In this document: in pieces, positions 9,147 to 18,677 of the stretch
Numbering within the stretch: position 1 is the stretch's first letter
Layout: every line of letters starts with the position of its first letter
Source: Lachnospiraceae bacterium
Lineage (GTDB): Bacteria > Bacillota > Clostridia > Lachnospirales > Lachnospiraceae
Direction: 5' to 3'
NCBI GenBank assembly: GCA_021770345.1
Contig: JAETRD010000008.1
Coordinates: 62,001 to 126,000, forward strand
DNA length: 64,000 nt
The notes under the pieces: generated by a model
Seen by the model: the letters and a program-made list of their open reading frames with translations, nothing else
Database searches by the model: none
What the model was told of the DNA's origin: nothing
Position numbers and translations under genes: made by a program

Positions 9147-10922
9147 CTACCCCGCAGGAAATCGAATCTCTACCCTTGTATACTCCCCCTGCACGCTCGC
9201 AACCGAGACCCCGTAATCCTCCCCGTAGCGCAGACGCACTCTCTGATTTACGTTGCAGACGCCGATATGCGTCCCCTTCGTCCTTCCGCCCGCGAGCTCC
9301 CTTCTGATTCCGGAAAGCTTCTCCTCCGCAATTCCGATCCCGTCGTCGGTGACCGTAACCGTTACATCCCCGTCTCTTCTTCTGACAGACACATCGATAT
9401 GACCCACATCCTCCTTTCCCTCAAGCCCGTGGATGATACAGTTTTCGACAATCGGCTGTATCAGCAGCGGAAGAATTTTCTGCTCTTCCATCCCCTCCTC
9501 CACAAAAATCCGATACTGAATGCGCTCTCCGAACCGGTACTGCTGAATTTTCAGATAATATTCCACCAGTTCTACCTCCTCGCGGATTGTCATATCCTTC
9601 TCCCCCACCTGTATACTGCTCCGCAGGATCTTTCCGAGCATTTTCACCAACTCCTCAATCTCGTACTGCCCGTTGATCCGCGCCCGCATCCGTATCGTCT
9701 CTAACGTATTGTAAAGAAAGTGCGGATTGATCTGGCTTGTCAGCATCTTAAATTCCGCATCCTTCTGGCTGGCCTTTAAACGTTCCACATGAATCTGTTC
9801 CTGATAGATCTCCGCAAGGAGCCTCTGAATCCTCCATATCATCGTGTTCAGATAATCATAGAGCCGGCTGATCTCGTCGTTTCCTCCAAGCTTTTCCTCG
9901 AGCTCGAAATTCCCCTCCGCCGCCTTCTGCATCTGCTCCCGAAATCGTCCCACGCGGCGTCCGAAGGACGATGAAAATATCATGATAAGCGAGACGGCAA
10001 GCACGATACTGCCGCAAAAAAGCCACAGGCTCTTCCTGTGCTGCCGCTGCGCCTCCTTTAGAATATCGTCCACTGCGCGAACGCTCACGACCTGAAAATA
10101 ATCCCTTGTGTCCTTCTGCCCGACACTCTCACAGGTCATGACATACGCACCGTCCGCAAACCGGATATGCCCCTGATATTCCTCCTTCCCCTCCGGCAGA
10201 TACTGTCTCAGCTCCGAAAAGGGAATCTCCTCGTTGTTCCCGGCAATCACCGTCTCACCGTCCAAAACAATATAGGTACTTCCGCTCCGCCCCCGAATCA
10301 TCTGCTCAAACTTCTCCGGCCGCAGATAGATGGCAAGCACACCGACATTTTCCCCTGTTTTCGTCTTAAGCATCCGCGTGAGCGCAGGCGCATGGTCATA
10401 GTCGATCACATCGTGAGGCAGGTACGCCCAGACCACGCCGCTTCCGTTTTCGCTGACCCGTTGATACCACGGCTCCTCCTCCGTCTCTTCGTCTACCCGG
10501 ATAAAGTTTGCGTTTCCACGCAACGAATCATTTTTCAGGAAAATACCGATCCTAGAGATGATCGTATTGTAGTAGCTCTGATAATTTTTGAAGCTGCCGT
10601 AACTCCGGTAATCGTTAATCATCTCCTGATAATCCGTATAGTTTGTCTGCGCAATCTTTTCCAGCTGCGGGTCAAAATAAAAATAAGAGGAGACCGTCGT
10701 CATCGTATTTTCAATCTCCAGAATCTGTCCGCAGATTGCCTCAAGCTCCGTAATCTCCGTATTTTCCGCCTGCCGCACCAGAATCTCATTCGTCCCGCGA
10801 ATCAGATAAAAACTGATCATCCCAAGCGGTGCAAGCCCGCCGACAATGTAAAACAGCGTCAGCCTGTATGCAAGCTTCATTCCGAGAATCCGGTTTACCA
10901 TTCTCCCCAGTCTTTTTTTCAT
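9147..10922 (-). CDS. Sensor histidine kinase, YesM type
   Basis: Membrane sensor kinase, 591 residues. One membrane segment at about 20-42, an extracytoplasmic region of about 250 residues (dCache-like position), a second segment at about 298-318, a HAMP region, then a His_kinase domain with phosphoacceptor His401 in QINPHFLYNTLE and a HATPase domain with the VENCIIHG and DDGIGI motifs. This is the usual YesM/LytS-like layout paired with YesN-type regulators. It starts by a 4-bp ATGA overlap with the beta-galactosidase gene and has only a weak ribosome site, so translation is probably coupled. It likely senses extracellular oligosaccharide and phosphorylates the regulator at 3787-5349. Confidence 0.92.
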   Translation of the reverse strand: MKKRLGRMVNRILGMKLAYRLTLFYIVGGLAPLGMISFYLIRGTNEILVRQAENTEITELEAICGQILEIENTMTTVSSYFYFDPQLEKIAQTNYTDYQEMINDYRSYGSFKNYQSYYNTIISRIGIFLKNDSLRGNANFIRVDEETEEEPWYQRVSENGSGVVWAYLPHDVIDYDHAPALTRMLKTKTGENVGVLAIYLRPEKFEQMIRGRSGSTYIVLDGETVIAGNNEEIPFSELRQYLPEGKEEYQGHIRFADGAYVMTCESVGQKDTRDYFQVVSVRAVDDILKEAQRQHRKSLWLFCGSIVLAVSLIMIFSSSFGRRVGRFREQMQKAAEGNFELEEKLGGNDEISRLYDYLNTMIWRIQRLLAEIYQEQIHVERLKASQKDAEFKMLTSQINPHFLYNTLETIRMRARINGQYEIEELVKMLGKILRSSIQVGEKDMTIREEVELVEYYLKIQQYRFGERIQYRIFVEEGMEEQKILPLLIQPIVENCIIHGLEGKEDVGHIDVSVRRRDGDVTVTVTDDGIGIAEEKLSGIRRELAGGRTKGTHIGVCNVNQRVRLRYGEDYGVSVASVQGEYTRVEIRFPAG

Positions 10923-12940
10923 ACGTCTCGTTTCAGTATTGCCACCCCGTACGGCGGGAGTGCCAGCTGATTCCCTTTCTTTATTGCTTCGCCGCGCAAA
11001 AGCTCGATGCCGTCCCGCTCAAGGATCACGGTCTGTTCTGTCGACGTATGGTTCAGCAGAAACAGGTATTCCTGTTCCGCATTTTGGCGCACCGCGGCCT
11101 CCACGCCTTCCGGCGTATGAGCAGCCGCGCAGATTCCCGCCTCCCCGCAGAGCTTTCCGAGAAATTCCCGGTAAAAATCCGCATCGGAACGGGTCGCCAC
11201 ATAATAGGCCTCCCCGCGTCCCACCACGTTTTTCGTCAGCACCGGCATCCCGGCATAGAAATCCTCCTCATAGGAGGCGAGTGCCTCTGCGCCCTCAAGG
11301 TGCAGCAGATCGCACAGCAGCATCGCCTTATGGCGCCTTCCATTCCATATGAAATGATTCTTCTGTCCTTCGGGCAGCGCGTCGCTCTCCTCCACCCAGA
11401 TTCCAAGCAGCTCTCTGAGCTTTCCCGGGTAACCGCCGACGGTCACAAGATCATGCTCATCCACATAACCGCTGAAAAATGTCGTCACAAAGCGGCCTCC
11501 CGCCTCGACAAACGCCCTGATTTTCTCGTCCAACCCCGGCTTTACCATGTACAGAACAGGCGCTATAAGTACGCGGTACCCCGTGAAATCATCCTCCACA
11601 CCGATAATATCGACCGCGATATTCTGTGCAAAAAGCGCCGCATAATAATTCTCTGCCTCATCCTTATACTTTAACAGCCGGCTCGGCCCCGCCGAGTATT
11701 CGATCGCCCACCAGTTATCCCAGTCAAAAAGGATTGCAGCCTTCGCCGCCTTCCTGGTTCCGGGCGTCTCGTCTCCGAGTGCGGCAAGCTCGGCTCCGAG
11801 CCCCGCCGCCTCCCGAAATACTCTCGTGTGCTCGTGCCCCACATGGTCGATAATCGCCCCGTGGTATTTTTCACAGGCGCCGATACTCCTGCGCATCTGG
11901 AAAAACATCACCGAGTCCGCGCCGTGCGCCACTGCCTGATAGCTCCAGAGCCGCATCACCCCGGGGCGCTTTAGCGCATTGTAGGGCAGCCAGTTCGTCA
12001 CACTCGGCGTCTGCTCCATCAACAGGAACGGTTTCCCGCCTCCGATTCCCCGCATCAGATCATGGCTGAAGGCGATCTGCGCCGGCGTATCCTGATTGGA
12101 CGGATAGTTGTCCCACGATACCAGATCCATATTTTTCGCCCATTTCTGATAATCCAGCGGCTTATAAAAGCCCATGAGGTTCGTCGTCACCGGAATATCC
12201 GGCGTGTATTTCTTTACGGCCTCATATTCGAGCCTGTAGCACTCCAAAATACTGTCGGAGTTAAACCTGCGGTAGTCAAGAGAAATCCCCTGAAACATCG
12301 TGCGCTCGCCGTCAAAGTGCTCGCTTAAGAGATTCGGCAGCACAATCTCGTCCCAGTCATAGAAGGTATGTCCCCAGAAAGCCGTATCCCAGACCCGGTT
12401 CAGTTCTTCGATCGTGCGATACTTTTCCCGCAGCCAGCGTCGAAATGCCCGCTCACAGTTCTCGCAGTAACACTCCCCGCCGTATTCGTTTGAGATGTGC
12501 CATGCCACAAGATTATCATAATCCCGGTAGCGCTCCGCCAGCTTTCCCGCAAGGCGCGCGGAATACTTCCGGTAAACGGGACTGTTCGGACAGGAATTGT
12601 GGCGGCCGCCGAATTTGCGCTTCCTGCCGTCCGCCTCCGTCCGCAGAATCTCCGGGTAGCGGCGCGCCATCCATGCCGGATGTGCCCCCGTGGATGTGGC
12701 AAGCACAACGTTCAGGCCGTTGCGCCGCACCAGATTCATAATCTTATCCAGGCGCTCAAAGCGGTAGGTATCTTCGTCCGGCTGCAGCGCCGCCCAGGAA
12801 AAGACGTTGAGCGTCACCGTGTCGATATGAGCCAGACGAAACAGGCGCATATCCTCCTCCCAGGTCTCCTCGTCCCACTGTTCCGGATTATAATCTCCGC
12901 CGTAGGCAATTTTATTCTGATTCCATATTTTTTCGTACAT
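10919..12940 (-). CDS. GH42 beta-galactosidase
   Basis: Beta-galactosidase, 673 residues, the usual family length. Acid/base Glu152 lies in HISNEYG and nucleophile Glu309 in LLMEQTP. Cys117, Cys157, Cys159 and Cys162 match the zinc-binding cluster known in family 42 enzymes. No signal peptide, so cytoplasmic. A GGAGG site precedes the ATG at 12938-12940. It is the first gene of a two-gene unit with the sensor kinase, an arrangement that ties enzyme supply to signalling. With the GH31 and GH3 enzymes it could complete breakdown of galactosylated xyloglucan oligomers; that substrate is inference. Confidence 0.93.
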   Translation of the reverse strand: MYEKIWNQNKIAYGGDYNPEQWDEETWEEDMRLFRLAHIDTVTLNVFSWAALQPDEDTYRFERLDKIMNLVRRNGLNVVLATSTGAHPAWMARRYPEILRTEADGRKRKFGGRHNSCPNSPVYRKYSARLAGKLAERYRDYDNLVAWHISNEYGGECYCENCERAFRRWLREKYRTIEELNRVWDTAFWGHTFYDWDEIVLPNLLSEHFDGERTMFQGISLDYRRFNSDSILECYRLEYEAVKKYTPDIPVTTNLMGFYKPLDYQKWAKNMDLVSWDNYPSNQDTPAQIAFSHDLMRGIGGGKPFLLMEQTPSVTNWLPYNALKRPGVMRLWSYQAVAHGADSVMFFQMRRSIGACEKYHGAIIDHVGHEHTRVFREAAGLGAELAALGDETPGTRKAAKAAILFDWDNWWAIEYSAGPSRLLKYKDEAENYYAALFAQNIAVDIIGVEDDFTGYRVLIAPVLYMVKPGLDEKIRAFVEAGGRFVTTFFSGYVDEHDLVTVGGYPGKLRELLGIWVEESDALPEGQKNHFIWNGRRHKAMLLCDLLHLEGAEALASYEEDFYAGMPVLTKNVVGRGEAYYVATRSDADFYREFLGKLCGEAGICAAAHTPEGVEAAVRQNAEQEYLFLLNHTSTEQTVILERDGIELLRGEAIKKGNQLALPPYGVAILKRDV

Positions 12941-12993
12941 CCGAGTCCTCCGTTTTCATTTCTGTCTATTCTATATTTTTATATCTTTTCTGA

Positions 12994-13018
12994 TTATATG
13001 GAAAGAACTTTTTCCATA
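12994..13018 (-). promoter_or_regulatory. Palindromic operator over the -10 of the beta-galactosidase promoter
   Basis: Palindrome with arms TATGGAAA (12997-13004) and TTTCCATA (13011-13018) and a 6-base centre. It overlaps a minus-strand TATAAT (12994-12999) that is a plausible -10 for the GH42 gene. Its position suggests repressor binding; the protein is not identifiable here. Confidence 0.5.
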
Positions 13019-13117
13019 CTACCGGCTATATTTCACATCTAAACTCTAAAAATTAGTGTTCTCGGAAAGGTGCAGGCCGAATTGTTACAATTAGTGATAC
13101 AAATCTTCCGTTTTTAC

Positions 13118-13146
13118 TTGCAAGAGCGCGCCATCCTCTGTAAGAT
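13118..13146 (+). promoter_or_regulatory. Promoter of the phosphofructokinase gene
   Basis: TTGCAA (13118-13123), 17-base spacer, TAAGAT (13141-13146), about 35 bp before the TTG start codon. A reasonable sigma-A match. Confidence 0.6.
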
Positions 13147-13181
13147 AGAAGTAGTTCATTTCATCAAAGGAGGCAATTATT

Positions 13182-14447
13182 TTGGGGAAAAATTACAACA
13201 CCACGGAAACACACAAGGGCAACATTATCGTAGGACAGTCCGGCGGTCCTACCTCCGTCATCAATTCCAGTCTCGCCGGCGTATACAAGACCGCTAAGGA
13301 GCGCGGATTCCACACCGTATACGGCATGCTACACGGAATCGAAGGGTTTCTCGACGAGAAATATGTCGACCTCTCCACACAGATTCACTCCGACATGGAT
13401 ATCGAACTGTTAAAGAGAACCCCGTCCGCATTCCTCGGTTCCTGCCGCTTCAAGCTCCCGGAAATCCATGAAAACCCGGAAATTTATGAAAAGATTTTTT
13501 CCATACTGGATAAATTGGACATCGAAGCTTTTATCTACATCGGCGGAAACGACTCGATGGACACGATCAAAAAGCTCTCCGACTTCGCCATCGTCAAGGG
13601 ACACTACCAGAAGTTCCTCGGCGTTCCGAAGACCATCGACAACGACCTTGCCTTAACCGACCACACCCCGGGCTTCGGCAGCGCGGCAAAATATATCGCC
13701 GCCTCCACCAAAGAGGTCATCCGCGACGCCTTAGGGCTTACCTACAACAAAAAGACGATCACGATACTCGAAGTCATGGGGCGCAATGCCGGCTGGCTGA
13801 CCGGGGCTACCGCTCTCGCGAGGACCGAGGACTGCGACGGCCCGGATTTGATCTACCTTCCCGAGGTAACCTTCGATATCGATCATTTTAAGGGAAAAGT
13901 AACCGAGCTGCTCAAAGAAAAGGATTCCATCGTCATCGCCGTTTCCGAGGGCATCAAGCTCGCTGACGGCCGCTATGTCTGCGAGCTGTCGGGCGGAGCG
14001 GACTATGTGGATGCATTCGGCCACAGACAGCTGCAGGGGACCGCGGCGTATCTGGCGGGCTTTCTCGGCGCGGAACTCGGCTGCAAGACGAGAAGCATCG
14101 AGTTTTCCACGCTTCAGAGAAGCGCCTCCCACATGGCTTCCCGCGTCGATATCAACGAGGCGTTCATGGTGGGCGGCGCCGCCGTCAAGGCCGCAGACGA
14201 AGGCGACACCGGAAAGATGGTCGTCATCGACCGCATCGCGGACGATCCGTATATGAGTTCTGCAGGCATCTACGATGTGCACCGCATCGCGAACAATGAA
14301 AAGCTTGTCCCGAGAGAATGGGTCAACGACGAAGGAAACTATATCACCGACGCGTTTATCAATTACATTGAACCGCTGATTCAGGGCGACTATCAGCCTT
14401 TTATGGTAAACGGCCTGCCGCAGCATCTCGTTCTCAATCAGAAATAA
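13182..14447 (+). CDS. pfp: 6-phosphofructokinase, predicted PPi-dependent
   Basis: Glycolytic phosphofructokinase, 421 residues, longer than the 320-residue bacterial ATP enzyme. The phosphoryl-donor loop reads GGNDS (121-125) and the catalytic loop PKTIDND (149-155, catalytic Asp153). An Asp at the second-loop position (Asp124) and Lys150 are the residues that mark PPi-using enzymes; ATP enzymes have Gly at both. The start is TTG, set by an AAAGGAGG site 8 bases upstream; no ATG lies near. It stands alone between the GH42 gene and the chemotaxis block, with its own promoter and terminator. PPi use is a sequence-based prediction. Confidence 0.9.
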   Translation: MGKNYNTTETHKGNIIVGQSGGPTSVINSSLAGVYKTAKERGFHTVYGMLHGIEGFLDEKYVDLSTQIHSDMDIELLKRTPSAFLGSCRFKLPEIHENPEIYEKIFSILDKLDIEAFIYIGGNDSMDTIKKLSDFAIVKGHYQKFLGVPKTIDNDLALTDHTPGFGSAAKYIAASTKEVIRDALGLTYNKKTITILEVMGRNAGWLTGATALARTEDCDGPDLIYLPEVTFDIDHFKGKVTELLKEKDSIVIAVSEGIKLADGRYVCELSGGADYVDAFGHRQLQGTAAYLAGFLGAELGCKTRSIEFSTLQRSASHMASRVDINEAFMVGGAAVKAADEGDTGKMVVIDRIADDPYMSSAGIYDVHRIANNEKLVPREWVNDEGNYITDAFINYIEPLIQGDYQPFMVNGLPQHLVLNQK

Positions 14448-14455
14448 ATACGCAC

Positions 14456-14503
14456 AAAAATTCGGATAGAATCCTTTGATTTACGGATCTATCCGAATTT
14501 TTT
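14456..14503. terminator. Bidirectional terminator between pfp and the chemoreceptor gene
   Basis: Stem AATTCGGATAGA (14459-14470) with TCTATCCGAATT (14488-14499), flanked by A on the left and T on the right, so it can work on both strands for the convergent genes. Confidence 0.85.
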
Positions 14504-14562
14504 CATATTTGCGCAAATGCTGTTCTTATGACTCTCTGCGCCGGTTCTTCTTCCTATGCATC

Positions 14563-16242
14563 CTAACGGCGGGACCCCTTCAGTCTGAAGGCGCATATCA
14601 GTTCCTTCAACGTGCCGGACTGAGATGACAGCTCCTCGCTGGCCGACGCGCACTCCTCGCTGGTCGCCGAGTTATTCTCCACCACCGCAGAAATCTGCTC
14701 CACACCGGCAGCAACCTGCCCCATCGCCGCGGTCTGTCCTTCCACCGCCTCTACGACCTGTTCCATCTTAACCATCACGCTGTCGGTCAGCTTACCCGTC
14801 CGCTCAAGCGCTTCGGTCACCCGGTTCACGACCTTTTCACCTTCCGTAATGGTGGCTGCAGAGCTCTCGATCAACTCCTTCGTAGCCTTGGCAGCCTCAT
14901 CCGATTTCGATGCCAGACTGCTGATCTCATCGGCCACAACGGCAAATCCTTTGCCGGCGGTACCGGCTCTCGCCGCTTCCACAGCCGCATTCAGCGAGAG
15001 AATGTTAATCTGAAACGCAATATTTTCGATTGTCGCAATTATGGTGCTGATCTGCTTGGAATCGCTGGAAATATTTTCCATGGACACATTCAGCTCTTTG
15101 ACATTGTCCATACTGATCCCCATCTGTGCCCCGGCCTGATTCACATACCGGCTCACTTCTTCCGCGATCGCCGCCGTCTGCTTTGCGCCCTCCGAAATAT
15201 CCGTAATCGTGGTTGAGATTTCGGTGACCGCACTGGCCTGCTCGGTAGCGCCCTGAGCAAGAGTCTGCGCGCTGGCGGATACCTGCTCCGCTCCGTCCGA
15301 CACATGACCGGCGCTGGTCGAAATCTGTCCCATTGTGTGATTTAACGCGCCTAAAATACTGTCCAGTGACTTTTGGATTGTCTGAAAATCACCCATATAA
15401 TCCTGATTTACATCCCTTGTCAGATCCCCGGCTGCAATCGCTCCGAGCACATCAGAGATTTCCCCTATATAAGAGCGAAGACGGCTGATGGTATCCTCAA
15501 ATATCTCCCCAAGGATACCGATTTCATCGTTTGAGTGGATGCCGATGGAAACATCCGTCCCGCCAGACAGCCCGAGTTCCCCCTTCTCCATCTGCATGGC
15601 TGCCTGCGTGATCTTTCCGAGCGGTGCAGATACTTTCCTCTTTAAGTAAAACGTTAAGAAAATAATGCACACAATAATCACGGCCACACTGACCACCATG
15701 GCCAGATTAATAATTCTGGCGGTCTCCGCCTCCGCCTCCGCCAATGAGATCCCGGCAAAAACCAAACCGTTAATCTGACCGTCCGCACCCTTTGTCGGCA
15801 CATAGGAGCACAGATAGTCCTCACCGAGAATCGTGGCTTCCCCGACATAAGACTGTCCCTGCTTTAGTACAATATCACACAGCTTCGAATCAAGCTTCGT
15901 TCCTACCACCCGCTCTCCGTTCTGGGTTATCGTACTGTAAGCTCTGGTGTCTCCCTCAAAAATCGTAAATTCACACCCCAGATATCCTTTCAGTTCATCT
16001 AACTCCTGATTGATATCTTCCTCTTCCAATAACCAGTCCAATTCATACTCCAGCATATTGGTACCGTTTGTACAAATGTTCTTCTGCATATTTTTAATCA
16101 GAGCACTATACATAAACACGCAGGTCGCCACGGCCAAAACGACGGCAATCACCTGCATAATCACCACAACATTGCCGACTTTCCGCCCGATACGCATATA
16201 CTTTCTATTCCTTTTGTCCTCACTCATCTGTCTTTTTCCCAT
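14563..16242 (-). CDS. Methyl-accepting chemotaxis protein with Cache-like sensor
   Basis: Chemoreceptor, 559 residues. Membrane segment at about 20-45, extracytoplasmic domain of about 135 residues that looks like a single Cache fold (FTIFEGDTRAYST, VGEATILGEDYLCSYVP), second membrane segment at about 180-205, HAMP, then the signalling domain with the conserved tip region (INILSLNAAVEAARAG). The start at 16240-16242 has a GGAGAAAG site; a longer frame exists but is basic and unlike an N-terminus. It is the last gene of the che operon, 117 bp after the other receptor. The ligand is unknown; Cache domains often bind small organic acids or amino acids. Confidence 0.92.
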   Translation of the reverse strand: MGKRQMSEDKRNRKYMRIGRKVGNVVVIMQVIAVVLAVATCVFMYSALIKNMQKNICTNGTNMLEYELDWLLEEEDINQELDELKGYLGCEFTIFEGDTRAYSTITQNGERVVGTKLDSKLCDIVLKQGQSYVGEATILGEDYLCSYVPTKGADGQINGLVFAGISLAEAEAETARIINLAMVVSVAVIIVCIIFLTFYLKRKVSAPLGKITQAAMQMEKGELGLSGGTDVSIGIHSNDEIGILGEIFEDTISRLRSYIGEISDVLGAIAAGDLTRDVNQDYMGDFQTIQKSLDSILGALNHTMGQISTSAGHVSDGAEQVSASAQTLAQGATEQASAVTEISTTITDISEGAKQTAAIAEEVSRYVNQAGAQMGISMDNVKELNVSMENISSDSKQISTIIATIENIAFQINILSLNAAVEAARAGTAGKGFAVVADEISSLASKSDEAAKATKELIESSAATITEGEKVVNRVTEALERTGKLTDSVMVKMEQVVEAVEGQTAAMGQVAAGVEQISAVVENNSATSEECASASEELSSQSGTLKELICAFRLKGSRR

Positions 16243-16298
16243 ATCACGCTTTCTCCATTTTTGCTTATAAAGTCGCAGACATTTTTTCTTATAACGCA

Positions 16299-16337
16299 AC
16301 AGGGGGAGAAAGTCTGGAAACAAACTTCCTCCCCTGT
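16299..16337 (-). terminator. Terminator-like hairpin between the two receptor genes
   Basis: Long imperfect stem from ACAGGGGGAG (16299 on) to CTCCCCTGT (ending 16337). No T run follows, so it may cause pausing or mRNA protection rather than full termination. Confidence 0.35.
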
Positions 16338-16359
16338 ACCTGCATCGTGTCCCAATATC

Positions 16360-18147
16360 TTAGTACTTACCAAAATCCCCGTCCAGAGAGATAATCTGCT
16401 CGTTATCGCTGTAGCTTGAGCTTGCATTATCCACAAAGGAAGGAGCGCTCTGTCCTAACGCTACTACTTTGTACTGTCCGATTAAACTCTTTAACGTCAT
16501 CGCCTGATTGGAAAGTTCTTCACTGGCCGCCGCACATTGCTCGCTGGTCGCCGCATTGGTCTGTACCACGGTAGATACCTGTGAAATCGCCTGGTCAATC
16601 TGGGAGATTGCCGTTGCCTGATCATTCGAGGATGCCGTAATGCTTCCGATTAACGCCACGATCTCATCGATAGACTTCACGATCTCATCGAGTGATTTCG
16701 CGGTCGCCTCCGCAATCTTCGTACCGTTTGCAACCTTGTTGATCGAATCCTCGATCATCTCTGCCGTCTCACCCGCTGCGGATGCACTCTTGGCAGCAAG
16801 ATTTCTCACTTCCTCCGCTACAACCGCGAAGCCCTTGCCGTGTACGCCGGCTCTCGCAGCCTCAACTGCCGCGTTCAGCGCGAGAATATTGGTCTGGAAC
16901 GAAATATCGTCAATCGTCTTGATGATCTTGGAAATCGTCTCGGAAGACTCGTTGATGCTGTCCATTGCCTCGATCATCGACTTCATCTGGTCATTTCCGG
17001 CTGCCGCCATCTCTTTAATGTTGTGTACCAGTGTGCTCGCCTGGCTTGCCTCTGTCGCGTTATCCTTGGTACGCTGTGTCACTTCGTCCATCGAAGCAGT
17101 TACCTGCTCGATTGCACTTGCCTGCTCGGTAGAGCCCTGTGCAAGCGCCTGGCTCGCATTTGCCACCTGCTCGGAACCAACGGTGATCTGTGCACTTGCC
17201 TCTTTAATATTGTTAAGGGTTGCATTCTCATCCATAACAAGTTTCTGCAGCGCCTTTCCGAGGATATCCCTGTCGCTTCTCGGCTTTACTTCTACCGTGA
17301 AATCGCCCTTTGCAATCTCGTCCGCAACCTTTACCTGTTCCCTGATACCGTCTGCCATAATCGCAAACTTATCCATCAGGTCTCCGAGGTCATCCTCATG
17401 AAGCTTCCGGCAGTCCACATCCACATCGCCGAGCGCAAGCTTCTCCGCAGCCTCAGACAGCATCTTAACCGGAACTGTAATCGCGCGGATCAGTGCAATC
17501 GCATATGCAAACGTAATCACAGCTGCAACTGCAGACACCACAATCAAAATGACAATCATACCGGTGCACTGCTGCTGAACATGTTCGTTATTTTCTGCGG
17601 ATTCCGCCTCCAAAAGCGCCAGCAAATCTGCCAGTTCCGACTCTGCAGCGCTTGCAAGCGTACGCCCGGTATCCATCAACTCCTTTATCGCCTGTTCCTC
17701 TTTTCCCTGTTCAGCCATTGCAACATAATTATCATTTGCAGCAATCCACTCTTCCATGGTGTCTTCCATTTCCTGATATGCACTGCGGATTTCCGGAGAA
17801 AACTTATCAAGCTTTTCCTCAAACTGCGCCAGATAGTCTCTGGTTGACGCCTCATATTTCTGAATCAGTTCCTTCTGCTCCGCCAGACTTGTCGGTTCAC
17901 TGTAATACACAAACAAAATGTTGCGCACATGTACTTTAATGTTGCAGAAGTTACAGAACGCCTGACTCAACTGATACTCCCCCATCGCATAGTTGTTGTA
18001 GCGGCTGGTACGTACCGTATTGATGTTTTTTGAAGACCAGATGCCAACGCCTGAGATAATGAGCATCAGAATCAGCATAATCGCACTGAACATGGTGATT
18101 TTGCCTCTGACATTCATGTCATTAATTGAAAATCTTTTCTTTTTCAT
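16360..18147 (-). CDS. Methyl-accepting chemotaxis protein with four-helix-bundle sensor
   Basis: Chemoreceptor, 595 residues. Membrane segment at about 15-38, a helical extracytoplasmic domain of about 150 residues that fits the 4HB_MCP type, second membrane segment at about 197-220, HAMP, a linker, and the signalling domain with the tip motif TNILALNAAVEAARAG. The C-terminal 35 residues are Ser/Asp-rich and may be a flexible tether. A good AAGGAGAA site precedes the ATG. It is 14 bp after cheW in the same operon. Confidence 0.93.
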   Translation of the reverse strand: MKKKRFSINDMNVRGKITMFSAIMLILMLIISGVGIWSSKNINTVRTSRYNNYAMGEYQLSQAFCNFCNIKVHVRNILFVYYSEPTSLAEQKELIQKYEASTRDYLAQFEEKLDKFSPEIRSAYQEMEDTMEEWIAANDNYVAMAEQGKEEQAIKELMDTGRTLASAAESELADLLALLEAESAENNEHVQQQCTGMIVILIVVSAVAAVITFAYAIALIRAITVPVKMLSEAAEKLALGDVDVDCRKLHEDDLGDLMDKFAIMADGIREQVKVADEIAKGDFTVEVKPRSDRDILGKALQKLVMDENATLNNIKEASAQITVGSEQVANASQALAQGSTEQASAIEQVTASMDEVTQRTKDNATEASQASTLVHNIKEMAAAGNDQMKSMIEAMDSINESSETISKIIKTIDDISFQTNILALNAAVEAARAGVHGKGFAVVAEEVRNLAAKSASAAGETAEMIEDSINKVANGTKIAEATAKSLDEIVKSIDEIVALIGSITASSNDQATAISQIDQAISQVSTVVQTNAATSEQCAAASEELSNQAMTLKSLIGQYKVVALGQSAPSFVDNASSSYSDNEQIISLDGDFGKY

Positions 18148-18161
18148 GATATATTCTCCTT

Positions 18162-18674
18162 TTATGATTCTTCTTCCTCTTGTACGTTTTCAAGTAACTT
18201 CAAATCCTCTTGCTGAATTAATTTCTCCGGGTCGAGAAGCAGCTTAACACACGATTCCGTCCGTGCGAGCCCATACACATATTTGCTGTGCTCATTCTCC
18301 CTGCCGCTGATCGTAGGCGGCGGAATGATATCATCGTCTTTTATGGTATCTACTTCCGCTAACTTTTCTACGATAAGCCCTACCACGGTCGACTTTACAT
18401 CAATTACAATGATACAGGTCCGATCCGTGTACTCTGCTGCCTCCATCATAAATCTTGTCCGAACGTCAATCACAGGAATAATCTTGCCTCGAAGATTTAT
18501 CAATCCTTTAATGTAGTCTTCCGCCTCGGGAATCGGCGTAATCGGCTGCATGGCAATAATCTCACTCACATAGCTGATACTGATTCCGAAGCACTCCTTT
18601 CCCGTCTGGAAAGTCATGTATTTCCCTTTTTGTGTGTCCTCCTCCAGTAATTCTTCTTTTAATTCTTCTGCCAT
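18162..18674 (-). CDS. cheW: Chemotaxis coupling protein CheW
   Basis: Adaptor joining receptors to CheA, 170 residues. The CheW beta-barrel is clear (YMTFQTGKECFGISISYVSEI; INLRGKIIPVIDVR). A short acidic N-terminal tail precedes it and another acidic tail (VQEEEES) follows, unusual but harmless. AAAGGAG ribosome site; 3 bp gap after cheA. Confidence 0.96.
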   Translation of the reverse strand: MAEELKEELLEEDTQKGKYMTFQTGKECFGISISYVSEIIAMQPITPIPEAEDYIKGLINLRGKIIPVIDVRTRFMMEAAEYTDRTCIIVIDVKSTVVGLIVEKLAEVDTIKDDDIIPPPTISGRENEHSKYVYGLARTESCVKLLLDPEKLIQQEDLKLLENVQEEEES

Positions 18675-18677
18675 GCA

